Shown piece after piece: positions 12,078 through 19,412 of a stretch of 64,000 nucleotides of DNA. How positions within the stretch are numbered: the stretch's first letter is position 1; every line of letters begins with the position of its first letter. A model generated the notes under the pieces. That model did no database searches, was not told the DNA's origin, and saw only the letters and a list, made by a program, of their open reading frames with translations. The translations under genes were made by a program, and so were the position numbers. The DNA is from Agrococcus pavilionensis RW1 (GTDB taxonomy: Bacteria > Actinomycetota > Actinomycetes > Actinomycetales > Microbacteriaceae), in the NCBI RefSeq assembly GCF_000400485.1, contig NZ_ASHR01000017.1, forward strand, positions 62,001-126,000. Direction: 5' to 3'.

Positions 12078-12099
12078 GCTCCAAGTCTAGGCTTGCGCC
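12078..12099. promoter_or_regulatory. Shared divergent promoter core of dapD and dapE with overlapping -10 boxes
   Basis: The whole gap between the two start codons is 22 bases. The core AGTCTAGGCT (12084-12093) contains TAGGCT (12088-12093), placed 6 nt before the dapE ATG, and on the other strand TAGACT (12084-12089), placed 6 nt before the dapD ATG. The two boxes share the central TA, so polymerase cannot open both at once. Both transcripts should be leaderless, and each -35 region must lie inside the opposing gene. Confidence 0.75.
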
Positions 12100-13182
12100 A
12101 TGGCCGCCCCCTCCCTCGACCTGACCGCGACGAGCCTCGACCTCACGCGCGCGCTGTGCGACATCGACTCCGTCTCGGGCAACGAGACCCCGCTCGCCGA
12201 CGCGATCGAGGCCGCCGTGCGCGCCCACCCGCACCTCGAGGTCACGCGGCTCGGCGACACGGTCGTCGCGCGCACCGACCTCGGGCGCGAGCGCCGCGTC
12301 GTGATGGCCGGCCACATCGACACCGTGCCGATCAACGACAACCTCCCGACGCGCGACGCGGTCGTCGACGGCGAGCCGCACCTGTGGGGCCGCGGCACGG
12401 TCGACATGAAGGCGGGCGTCGCGGTGCAGCTCAAGCTCGCCGCCGAGCTCTCCGACCCCGCCGTCGACCTCACCTGGATCTGGTACGACCACGAGGAGGT
12501 CAGCGCCGAGCTCAACGGCCTCCGGCTGCTCGCGGCCGCGCGGCCCGAGCTCATGCAGGGCGACTTCGCGATCCTCGGGGAGCCCTCGAACGGCACGATC
12601 GAGGGCGGCTGCAACGGCACGCTGCGCGTCGAGGTGCGCACGCGCGGCGTGCGCGCGCACTCGGCGCGCGCGTGGGCGGGCCACAACGCCATCCACGACG
12701 CGGCAGAGGTGCTGCAGCGGCTGCGCGACAACCAGCCCGGCGAGGTCGAGGTCGACGGGCTCGCCTACCGCGAGGGGCTCAACGCCGTCATGATCGCGGG
12801 CGGCGTCGCCGGCAACGTCATCCCCGACGAGTGCGTCGTGGCCGTGAACTACCGCTTCGCGCCCTCGCGCTCGCTCGAGGAGGCGACGGCGCGGATGACC
12901 GAGCTCTTCGCGGGCTTCGAGGTCGAGGTCGTCGACGCGGCCGCGGGCGCGCGGCCGGGCCTCGACGCGCCGCTCGCGCAGGAGTTCATCGCCGCCGTCG
13001 GCGTCGAGCCGACCCCGAAGTACGGCTGGACGGACGTCGCGCGCTTCTCGAGCCTCGGCATCCCCGCCGTCAACTTCGGTCCCGGCGACCCGACGAAGGC
13101 GCACGCCGACGACGAGTCGGTGCCGGTCGCGCAGATCGAGCACGTCGAGCAGAGCCTGCGGGCGTGGCTCTCGCGCCGCTGA
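12100..13182 (+). CDS. dapE: Succinyl-diaminopimelate desuccinylase DapE
   Basis: A 360-residue M20 zinc amidohydrolase. The metal and catalytic motifs are MAGHIDTVPI (His/Asp), LWGRGTVDMKAG (bridging Asp), YDHEEV (catalytic Glu) and the C-terminal segment around VNFGPGDPTKAHADDE, where the ligand histidine lies. The lid domain occupies the middle third. It cleaves N-succinyl-LL-diaminopimelate to LL-diaminopimelate and succinate. Placement beside dapD supports DapE over ArgE or a peptidase. The ATG follows TAGGCT by 6 nt (leaderless). The next gene appears to start inside its last 19 bases. Confidence 0.95.
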   Translation: MAAPSLDLTATSLDLTRALCDIDSVSGNETPLADAIEAAVRAHPHLEVTRLGDTVVARTDLGRERRVVMAGHIDTVPINDNLPTRDAVVDGEPHLWGRGTVDMKAGVAVQLKLAAELSDPAVDLTWIWYDHEEVSAELNGLRLLAAARPELMQGDFAILGEPSNGTIEGGCNGTLRVEVRTRGVRAHSARAWAGHNAIHDAAEVLQRLRDNQPGEVEVDGLAYREGLNAVMIAGGVAGNVIPDECVVAVNYRFAPSRSLEEATARMTELFAGFEVEVVDAAAGARPGLDAPLAQEFIAAVGVEPTPKYGWTDVARFSSLGIPAVNFGPGDPTKAHADDESVPVAQIEHVEQSLRAWLSRR

Positions 13183-14345
13183 CCGATCGGGCGCGCGTCG
13201 CCGAGCGCTGGTGGCTGTGGCCGCTCGCGCTCTGGGCCGTGTCGCGGCTCGTGTCGACGGCGTTCCTCGGCGCCTTCGCCGGCGTCCAGGAGCGCAGCCA
13301 CTGGACCCCGGCGCAGCCCGACCTGCTCGACTACTCGACGATGTGGGACGCCCACTGGTACTACATCGTCGCGGTCTCCGGCTACCCGGTCGAGCTCCCG
13401 CGGGGCGACGACGGCCACGTCGGCGAGAACGCGTGGGCCTTCATGCCCGTCTACCCCATGCTCGCCCGCCTGCTCATGCTCTCGGGGCTGCCGTGGGAGG
13501 GGGCCGCGGTGCTGCTCTCGGTCGGCGCATCCGCCGCCTTCTCCCTCGTCGCCTACCGCCTCTTCCAGGACCTCGCGCCGGGCCGGGAGCGGTTCGCGCT
13601 CGCGCTCGTGCTGCTCTCGCCCGTCGCGCCCGTGCTGCAGCTCGGCTACGCCGAGTCGCTCTTCCTGCTGCTGCTCGCGGGCACCCTGCTCGCGTGGCGG
13701 CGCCGCGCGTGGGAGTGGCTGTGGGTGCTCATCCCGATCATGTCGCTCACGCGCCCTGGCGGGCTCGCCCTCGCGCTCGCGCTCGGCCTGTGGTTCCTCG
13801 TGCGCTGGTGGCGGGAGCGCGACGGCTTCCCGGTCGGGGAGCGGTGGATGCTCGTGGGGCTCGGGGCGTGGAGCGCGCTGTGGGGCTTCGGCTGGCTCAT
13901 CGCGTGCACGATCGTGACGGGGAGTCCGGGCTCCTACCTCGAGACCGAGCTCTCGTGGCGCTCCGCGTACATCGGCAGGCAGGAGCTCGTGCCGTTCACG
14001 CCGTGGCCCATCGGGCTCGAGTGGTGGTTCGGCGGGTGGTGGCCCGTGTGGCTCGTCGGCATCGTCGGCGCCGCGGTCGCGCTGCTCGCGGGGCCGTGGG
14101 CGAGGGGCGTGGCGCTCGAGGGGCGCCTCTGGACGATCGCGTACTTCGCCTACCTCGCGGCGGTCTGGTTCCCGCAGTCGTCGACGTGGCGGCTGCTCAT
14201 GCCGGCGTTCCCGGCTGCGCTCATCCTCGCCGCCGTCCGGCCCGCGTGGGCGCGCGGCATCCTGCTCGCTGCCTCGATCGCGCTGCAGCCGGTGTGGATC
14301 TGGTTCTGCTGGCACCACAACGCACCCGACTGGACCGTGCCCTAG
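13164..14345 (+). CDS. PIG-V-like integral membrane mannosyltransferase
   Basis: About 393 residues with roughly nine membrane segments. The segment YSTMWDAHWYYIVAVSGYP followed by AFMPVYPMLARLL matches the pattern (WD.xWY...GY, then FxPxYP) of bacterial PIG-V/GPI-mannosyltransferase II-like proteins, which use polyprenyl-phosphate-linked sugars at the membrane; the acceptor is unknown. The start is uncertain: GTG 13164, overlapping dapE by 19 nt, is the first usual start codon in frame, and CTG 13179 is a less likely alternative. No ribosome site is obvious, so coupling to dapE translation is inferred. No extended gap follows before DUF3117. Confidence 0.75.
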   Translation: MALAPLTDRARVAERWWLWPLALWAVSRLVSTAFLGAFAGVQERSHWTPAQPDLLDYSTMWDAHWYYIVAVSGYPVELPRGDDGHVGENAWAFMPVYPMLARLLMLSGLPWEGAAVLLSVGASAAFSLVAYRLFQDLAPGRERFALALVLLSPVAPVLQLGYAESLFLLLLAGTLLAWRRRAWEWLWVLIPIMSLTRPGGLALALALGLWFLVRWWRERDGFPVGERWMLVGLGAWSALWGFGWLIACTIVTGSPGSYLETELSWRSAYIGRQELVPFTPWPIGLEWWFGGWWPVWLVGIVGAAVALLAGPWARGVALEGRLWTIAYFAYLAAVWFPQSSTWRLLMPAFPAALILAAVRPAWARGILLAASIALQPVWIWFCWHHNAPDWTVP

Positions 14346-14439
14346 CACATCTCGCGAAGCGATGCTTGAGCGCGGCGAGAGTGAAACCTGTCACCTGGCC
14401 GTGAGAAGATGGGGGTACGAGAACCGAAGGGGGAGCCGT

Positions 14440-14613
14440 ATGGCCGCCATGAAACCACGCACCGGAGATGGACCGCTCGAGGCCGTCAAGGAGGGCAGGC
14501 TCATCGTCGTCCGCGTGCCGCTCGAGGGCGGGGGGCGCCTCGTCGTGTCCGTGAACGACGAAGAGGCCGCCGCGCTGCACAAGGCGCTGGGCGAGGTCGT
14601 CGTCACGGCGTGA
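14440..14613 (+). CDS. DUF3117 family small protein
   Basis: A 57-residue protein starting MAAMKPRTGDGPLEAVKEGR and ending with a short strand pair and EEAAALHKALGEVV. It matches the small, nearly invariant actinobacterial family DUF3117, whose function is unknown; the size is the full family length. The ATG has AAGGGGGAG about 5 nt upstream, one of the better ribosome sites in the window, unlike the many leaderless genes. A GAAGAT -10-like box is about 30 bases upstream. A 13-bp stem terminator follows immediately. Confidence 0.9.
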   Translation: MAAMKPRTGDGPLEAVKEGRLIVVRVPLEGGGRLVVSVNDEEAAALHKALGEVVVTA

Positions 14614-14642
14614 CGGCTGCGCGCTGCTGAAAGCACTCAGCG

Positions 14643-14674
14643 AGAGGGTCGATCCATAGGCGGGTCGGCCCTCT
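14643..14674. terminator. Bidirectional hairpin terminator between DUF3117 and the O-methyltransferase
   Basis: Bases 14643-14655 pair with 14662-14674 over 13 positions, two of them G-U when read on the forward strand, around a 6-base loop. It lies 29 bases after the DUF3117 stop and 10 bases beyond the end of the convergent O-methyltransferase gene, so it can serve both. Confidence 0.75.
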
Positions 14675-14684
14675 TCGCATCTCC

Positions 14685-15329
14685 TCAGGCGGCGGCCGGC
14701 TCCGGCAGCCGCACGATCTGCAGCAGTCCGTCGCCCACGGGCGACACCGCGGCGCGCACCGCGTCGCTCGACGAGAGCGCCTTGAGCAGCGCGCGCAGGT
14801 CGGCGACCGCCTCGTCGCGCTGCGCGGGATCGGCGACCTTGCCGCCGAGGAGCGCGTGGGCGACGAGCACCGAGCCGCCGACGCGCACGAGCGAGAGCGC
14901 GTGCTCGACGTACTCCATGAGCCCCGCGGGGTCGGCGTCGATGAGCACGATGTCGTAGCTCGCCTCGTTCATGCGGGGGAGCACGTCGCGCGCGCGGCCG
15001 GTGATGAGGCGCGCGCGAGTGACGGGGATGCCGGCCTGCGTGAACGCCGAGCGCGCGTGCTGCTGGTGGTCGAGCTCGGTGTCGATCGAGGTGAGCGTCG
15101 CACCGGGTGCGCCGCGCAGCAGCCACAGGCCGCTCACGCCCGCGCCGGTGCCGACCTCGAGGATCGCGCTCGCCTGCGTCGACGCGGCGATCGCGGCGAG
15201 CTGCGCGCCGACGGCGGGCGCGATGGGCGCGACGCCGAGCTCGACCGAGGCGTCGCGCGCCGCGGTGAGCACCTCGTCCTCGCTCGCGAGGTCGTCGAGG
15301 TACTTGGCGATGAGCGATGAAGTCTGCAC
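14685..15329 (-). CDS. SAM-dependent O-methyltransferase (Rv1220c-like)
   Basis: A 214-residue class I methyltransferase of the catechol O-methyltransferase-like family. Motif I is ILEVGTGAGVSGLWL (residues about 56-70), SIDTELDHQQHARSAF is the adenosine-binding acidic strand region, and DIVLIDADPAGLMEY is motif IV with the metal-site aspartate. The location beside tatB and the mrp/MgtE-like operon matches the mycobacterial Rv1220c neighbourhood, where its substrate is also unknown. The start is GTG 15329, with GGAGG 4 nt upstream and a TAGGCT -10 box about 15 nt upstream, giving a short leader. Confidence 0.88.
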   Translation of the reverse strand: MQTSSLIAKYLDDLASEDEVLTAARDASVELGVAPIAPAVGAQLAAIAASTQASAILEVGTGAGVSGLWLLRGAPGATLTSIDTELDHQQHARSAFTQAGIPVTRARLITGRARDVLPRMNEASYDIVLIDADPAGLMEYVEHALSLVRVGGSVLVAHALLGGKVADPAQRDEAVADLRALLKALSSSDAVRAAVSPVGDGLLQIVRLPEPAAA

Positions 15330-15411
15330 GGTTCCTCCGCCCGCGAGCCTACCGACCGGGACGCATCCGCCCGCCGCAGGCTCGCCGATGCGGCTCGACT
15401 ACCCTGGAGAG

Positions 15412-15783
15412 GTGTCCCTCGCAGGCATCACGCTCGACAAGCTGGTGATCATCGCCCTGCTCGCGGCCTTCCTCATCGGCCCCGAGCGGCTGCCCGTGCT
15501 CGCCGAGAAGCTCGGCGCGCTCGTGCGGGGCCTGCGCGACCTCGCGGGCGGCGCGAAGGAGCGGATGCGCGAGGAGATCGGGCCCGAGTTCGACGAGGTC
15601 GACTGGCAGAAGCTCGACCCCCGGCAGTACGACCCGCGGCGCATCGTGATGGACGCGCTCAAGGAGCCGCCGGCGCCGCCGGAGGACTTCGCGAGCGCGG
15701 CGGCGAAGGCCTCGGTCGCGACCGTCTCGGGCCTCCCGCAGCGCCAGCGCGGCCCGATGCGCTTCGACGACGAGGCCACCTGA
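15412..15783 (+). CDS. tatB: Twin-arginine translocase subunit TatB
   Basis: About 123 residues. A short N-terminal segment leads into one membrane span (KLVIIALLAAFLIGPERLP), where the GPERLP hinge joins the span to an amphipathic helix, then REEIGPEFDEVDW, a segment also found in mycobacterial TatB, and a proline-rich tail. TatB works with TatC in recognising twin-arginine signal peptides. ATG 15388 is in frame, but GTG 15412 lies exactly 6 nt after a TACCCT -10 box and places the hinge at residue 23, as in other TatB proteins, so GTG is preferred. tatA and tatC are not in the window. Confidence 0.9.
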   Translation: MSLAGITLDKLVIIALLAAFLIGPERLPVLAEKLGALVRGLRDLAGGAKERMREEIGPEFDEVDWQKLDPRQYDPRRIVMDALKEPPAPPEDFASAAAKASVATVSGLPQRQRGPMRFDDEAT

Positions 15784-15800
15784 CCCGAGCCGCCTGCTCG

Positions 15801-15940
15801 CAGCGTGCCGGCACTCTGCGATCCTCGCGCTCCTGGATCGCAGAGTGCCGGAACTCTGAGATCCTCGCGCTCCTGGATCGCAGAGTGCCGGAACTCTGCT
15901 GCTCCGTCGCCGCGGGATCGCCGCGTGGCGGAGCTCTGCG
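15801..15940. repeat. Tandem 40-bp palindromic repeat array between tatB and mrp
   Basis: Three consecutive 40-bp units start at 15801, 15841 and 15881, and a half unit occupies 15921-15940. Each unit opens with a near-palindrome of the form CAGAGTGCCGGAACTCTG; in the first two units this is followed by a second small inverted repeat (GATCC, ten bases, GGATC). The second half diverges in the third unit. The array fills the gap between two convergent genes. A related array at 28571-28670 shares the palindrome and the 40-bp period but not the second half. Confidence 0.85.
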
Positions 15941-15972
15941 CGGTGCAGCGCAGGGCGGGGCAGGCGGATGCG

Positions 15973-17055
15973 TCAGGCGGGGGAGACGGGCAGGCCGCGG
16001 CCCGCGATCGAGCGCGTGCCGCGCAGCGCCTCCGCGAGCGCGATGATCGCGGCCGCCGCCGGGTCGGTCGGCTCCGCCGCGACGACGGGCGCGCCGGCGT
16101 CGCCGCCCTCGCGGAGCGCGACCGAGAGCGGCACGCGCGCGAGCACGGGCACGCCGAGCCGGCGCGCGGCCTCGTCGCCGCCCCCGGCGCCGAAGAGCTC
16201 GAGGATCGAGCCGTCGCGCTGCGCGAGCCCCGCCATGTTCTCGACCACGCCGAGCACGCGCTGCCCCGTCTGCCGCGCGACCTCGCCCGCGCGCTCGGCG
16301 ACCTCCGCCGCCGCCCGCTGCGGCGTCGTCACGACGAGCACCTCCGCGTGCGGCAGCAGCTGCCCGAGCGAGATCGCGACGTCGCCCGTGCCGGGCGGCA
16401 TGTCGATGAGCAGCACGTCGAGGTCGCCCCACCACACGTCGCTCAGGAACTGCGCGAGCGTGCGGTGCAGCATCGGCCCGCGCCACGAGACCGAGCGGTT
16501 GCCCTCCACGAACATGCCGATCGAGACGAGCCGCACGCCGTGCGCCTCCGGCGGCATCATCATGTCGCCCACGCGCGTCGGGCGATCCGCCGAGCCGAGC
16601 AGCGCCGGGATCGAGTAGCCGTGCACGTCGGCGTCGATGACACCGACCGCGAGCCCGCGAGCGGCGAGCGCGACCGCGAGGTTCGCGGTCACGGTCGACT
16701 TGCCGACCCCGCCCTTGCCGCTCGCGACCGCGACGATGCGCGTGAGCGTGTCGGGCCCGAACTGCTGCGGGCGCGATCCGCGCAGCCGCTCGACGAGGGC
16801 CTGCCGCGTCGCGGGCGCCATGACGCCGACCTCGATCTCCACGCGCTCGACGCCCGTGACCGAAACGGCCGCCTGGCGCACATCCGCCTGGATGCGGTCG
16901 GCGGCGGGGCACGCGGCCACCGTGAGCTCGAGGCGGATGCGCGCGGTGCCGTCGTCGAGGGACGCGGCGGTGATCATGTCGAGCTCGACGAGCGGTCGCC
17001 GGATCTCGGGATCGACGACCGTGCCGAGCGCGCGCTCGAGCCGGGGGTCGATCAC
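15973..17055 (-). CDS. mrp: Mrp/ApbC-type P-loop ATPase with MIP18 (DUF59) domain
   Basis: A 360-residue protein. The N-terminal 90 residues form a MIP18/DUF59 domain (VVDPEIRRPLVELDM); the rest is a Mrp/NBP35 deviant P-loop ATPase with VASGKGGVGKSTVTANLA near residues 115-132 and LLIDMPPGTGDVAISLGQLLP. These proteins carry or assemble Fe-S clusters. The CPxC cluster-binding motif of many Mrp proteins is absent: after VVENMAG the sequence reads LAQRDGS. It is the last gene of a three-gene reverse-strand operon and overlaps DUF1003 by 4 nt. The 40-bp repeat array follows its end. Confidence 0.92.
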   Translation of the reverse strand: MIDPRLERALGTVVDPEIRRPLVELDMITAASLDDGTARIRLELTVAACPAADRIQADVRQAAVSVTGVERVEIEVGVMAPATRQALVERLRGSRPQQFGPDTLTRIVAVASGKGGVGKSTVTANLAVALAARGLAVGVIDADVHGYSIPALLGSADRPTRVGDMMMPPEAHGVRLVSIGMFVEGNRSVSWRGPMLHRTLAQFLSDVWWGDLDVLLIDMPPGTGDVAISLGQLLPHAEVLVVTTPQRAAAEVAERAGEVARQTGQRVLGVVENMAGLAQRDGSILELFGAGGGDEAARRLGVPVLARVPLSVALREGGDAGAPVVAAEPTDPAAAAIIALAEALRGTRSIAGRGLPVSPA

Positions 17056-17555
17056 TGCGCTCGGCGCTCGGCGCCGCCCTGGCGCTCGTCGAGCTCGTCG
17101 ACGAACGACTTGAGCTCCGCGCGGATGAACTCGCGCGTGGCCATGTCGCGCATCGCCATGCGGAGCGCCACGACCTCGCGCGCGAGGTACTCGGTGTCGT
17201 TGAGGTTGCGCTCGGCGCGGATGCGGTCCTGCTCGATCTGCACGCGGTCGCGGTCGTCCTGCCGGTTCTGGGCGAGCAGCAGGAGGGGAGCTGCGTAGGA
17301 GGCCTGGAGGCTCAGCACGAGGGTCAGGAGCGGGAAGCCCTGATCCTGCGGGTCGAACTGCGCCTCGGGCGGCATGATCGAGTTGTAGCCGAGCCAGAAC
17401 GTGACGAAGATCGTCATCCCGATGAGGAACGCGGGCGTGCCCATCGCGCGCGCGAACGACTCGGTGAAGCGGCCGAAGCGGTCCTTCGACTCCGGCATCC
17501 GCAGCCAGCGGCGGCGCGACTTCGGGCGCGCGAACTCGTCGTCCCGCTCAGCCAC
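17052..17555 (-). CDS. DUF1003 family membrane protein
   Basis: A 167-residue protein with two central hydrophobic segments (GTPAFLIGMTIFVTFWLGYN and FPLLTLVLSLQASYAAPLLLLAQ), followed by the highly charged stretch QNRQDDRDRVQIEQD that defines DUF1003 and a predicted long helix. The function is unknown; family members are often linked to divalent-cation transport genes, and here it sits directly between an MgtE-like gene (8-nt overlap) and mrp (4-nt overlap). Co-translation with both is likely. Confidence 0.92.
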   Translation of the reverse strand: MAERDDEFARPKSRRRWLRMPESKDRFGRFTESFARAMGTPAFLIGMTIFVTFWLGYNSIMPPEAQFDPQDQGFPLLTLVLSLQASYAAPLLLLAQNRQDDRDRVQIEQDRIRAERNLNDTEYLAREVVALRMAMRDMATREFIRAELKSFVDELDERQGGAERRAQ

Positions 17556-18777
17556 GCGACGCCTCCTCCTGCGCGCGCCAGTCCTCGGGCAGCAGGTGGT
17601 CGAGCACGTCGTCGATCGTGACGACGCCGACGAGTCGGCCCGCGGCGTCGACGACCGGCACGGAGACGAGGTTGTAGGCGGCGAGCTCGCGCGTCACCTC
17701 GGCGGCGGAGGCGGACGCGAGCACGGGCTCGATCTGGTCGTCGAGCAGCGTGCCGACGCGCTCGTTCGGCGGGTAGCGCAGCAGCCGCTGGAAGTGCACG
17801 ATGCCGAGGAAGCGGCCGGTGGGGGCCTCGTACGGGGGGAGCGTGACGCAGATCGCGGCGGCGAGCGCGGGCGCGACCTCGTGGCGGCGGATGAGCGCGA
17901 GCGCTTCGGCGACCGTCGCGTCGCTCGCGACGATGATCGGCTCGGTCGTCATGAGGCCGCCGGCGGTGTCGGCGCCGAACGCGAGCAGCATGCGCACGTC
18001 GTCGGCCTCGTCGGGGTCCATGAGCTCGAGCAGCGTCTCGCCGCGCTCGGGGGTCATGTGCGCGATGAGGTCGGCGGCGTCGTCGGGCTCCATCTGGTCG
18101 AGCACGTCGGCGACGCGGTCGTCCTCGAGCGCGGCGAGGATCTCGACCTGCCGGTCCTCGTGCATCTCCTCGAGGATGTCGGCGAGCCGGTCGTCGGAGA
18201 GGTCCTCGGCGACCTCGATCATGCGCTGCTGCGGCAGGTCGAGCATCGCCGATGCGGCGTCGGCGGCGGGCAGGTCGTCGAGCGACGCGACGAGGTGCTC
18301 CGTGTCGTGCTCCGCGTCGACGGCGGCCTGCACGTCGCCCCAGCGGGCGAGCAGCGACGGGCCCTTGCCGAACGGCGAGGTCTTGGGCTTGCGGAGGAAG
18401 AGCTCGTCGACCTCCCACTCGCCGGGGCCGCGCTCCGAGATCGAGAGGTCCTCGAGCACCGCGGTCGTGCCGTCGCGGAGCGTCACCTGGCGGCCGAGCA
18501 CGTCGGCGAGCAGCAGCCGCTCGCTGCCGCGCTGGCTGAAGCGGCGATCGCTGATCGCGCTCGCGATGAGCTGCCCGCCGCCGATCGAGAGCACGCGCCC
18601 GATCGAGAGGAACACGCGCTGCCGTCCGCGGTCCTCGACCACGAGCCCGACGACGCGCGGAGGCGCGTCCCGGCGCGGCACGGTGACGACGTCGCGCACC
18701 TTGCCCATGCGCTCGCCGGCAGCGTCGAACACGCCCGCGCCCGCGAGGCGGGCGACGAAGACGGTGGCTGCGCTCAT
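17548..18777 (-). CDS. Soluble MgtE-N/CBS protein with PRC-barrel (Rv1232c-like)
   Basis: About 409 residues. Order of domains: a PRC-barrel-like N-terminus (residues about 8-75), a second small barrel-like stretch, an MgtE intracellular N-domain of repeated acidic helices (DRQVEILAALEDDRVADVLDQ, MTPERGETLLEL), then two CBS domains ending VVTIDDVLDHLLPE. The MgtE transmembrane channel domain is absent, so this is a cytosolic cation or nucleotide sensor rather than a transporter. ATG 18777 is 7 nt after TACGTT (leaderless); an upstream TTG at 18786 is less likely. First gene of the operon with DUF1003 and mrp. Confidence 0.88.
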   Translation of the reverse strand: MSAATVFVARLAGAGVFDAAGERMGKVRDVVTVPRRDAPPRVVGLVVEDRGRQRVFLSIGRVLSIGGGQLIASAISDRRFSQRGSERLLLADVLGRQVTLRDGTTAVLEDLSISERGPGEWEVDELFLRKPKTSPFGKGPSLLARWGDVQAAVDAEHDTEHLVASLDDLPAADAASAMLDLPQQRMIEVAEDLSDDRLADILEEMHEDRQVEILAALEDDRVADVLDQMEPDDAADLIAHMTPERGETLLELMDPDEADDVRMLLAFGADTAGGLMTTEPIIVASDATVAEALALIRRHEVAPALAAAICVTLPPYEAPTGRFLGIVHFQRLLRYPPNERVGTLLDDQIEPVLASASAAEVTRELAAYNLVSVPVVDAAGRLVGVVTIDDVLDHLLPEDWRAQEEASRG

Positions 18778-18872
18778 GGCTCCCAACGTACCGCGCAGCC
18801 TCTCCGCGGCGGGTGTGCCGCCCTCAGCGAACCGACCCCGGCCGGCTCGGGCGCGCGTGGGAGACTGAGGTC

Positions 18873-19412
18873 ATGAGCATGTTCCAGGGCGCGGCGCGCG
18901 GCGACCAGCACTTGCCTTCCGGCGTGGTGGTCGCCTCGTTCGAGACGTACGACCAGGCGCAGGCCGCGATCGCGAAGGTCTCGGGCGCGGAGGGCGAGCT
19001 CAAGGGGCTCGCGATCGTCGGCAACGACCTCAAGCTCGTCGAGCGCATCACCGGCAGGCTCACGTGGGGCAAGGTCGCGCTCGCGGGCGCGATGCGCGGT
19101 CTCGGCTTCGGCGCGTTCATCGGCCTCGTCTACATGCTGCTCGTGCCCGAGGCGATCGCCTCGGTGCTGCTGTTCCCGCTGCTCGGCCTCGCGTTCGGCA
19201 TCCTGCTCGGCGTCGTCACGCACTCGATGACGCGGCGGAAGCGCGACTACGCGTCGGTGCAGCAGGTGCTCGCCGCGCGCTACGACGTCGTCGCGCCGCA
19301 GCAGTCGGCGGGCAGGGCGATGCACATCATCGGCCAGCGCGGCGGCGCGGCCGAGCCGGTCGCGGCCGAGCAGCCGCCAGTGCAGCAGCCGCCCTCGCCG
19401 CCGGTCGCGTAG
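18873..19412 (+). CDS. Stress-protein-17M-like small membrane protein (Rv1234-like)
   Basis: A 179-residue protein. The N-terminal region VVVASFETYDQAQAAIAKVSG is a small alpha/beta fold similar to the YflT/GSP17M domain, followed by two hydrophobic segments forming a hairpin (GLGFGAFIGLVYMLLVP and VLLFPLLGLAFGILLGVV) and a proline- and glutamine-rich tail. The function is unknown. Its position next to the MgtE-like gene matches the mycobacterial order. ATG 18873 follows a GAGACT box by 6 nt. Its stop codon TAG is directly abutted by the reverse complement of the lysG stop, with no base between. Confidence 0.8.
   Translation: MSMFQGAARGDQHLPSGVVVASFETYDQAQAAIAKVSGAEGELKGLAIVGNDLKLVERITGRLTWGKVALAGAMRGLGFGAFIGLVYMLLVPEAIASVLLFPLLGLAFGILLGVVTHSMTRRKRDYASVQQVLAARYDVVAPQQSAGRAMHIIGQRGGAAEPVAAEQPPVQQPPSPPVA

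Noticed and set aside
15801-15940. CRISPR array (regular 40-bp spacing of a palindromic repeat)
   Set aside because: The sequences between palindromes are copies of each other and not unique spacers, only 2.5-3.5 units exist per locus, and no cas genes are present.
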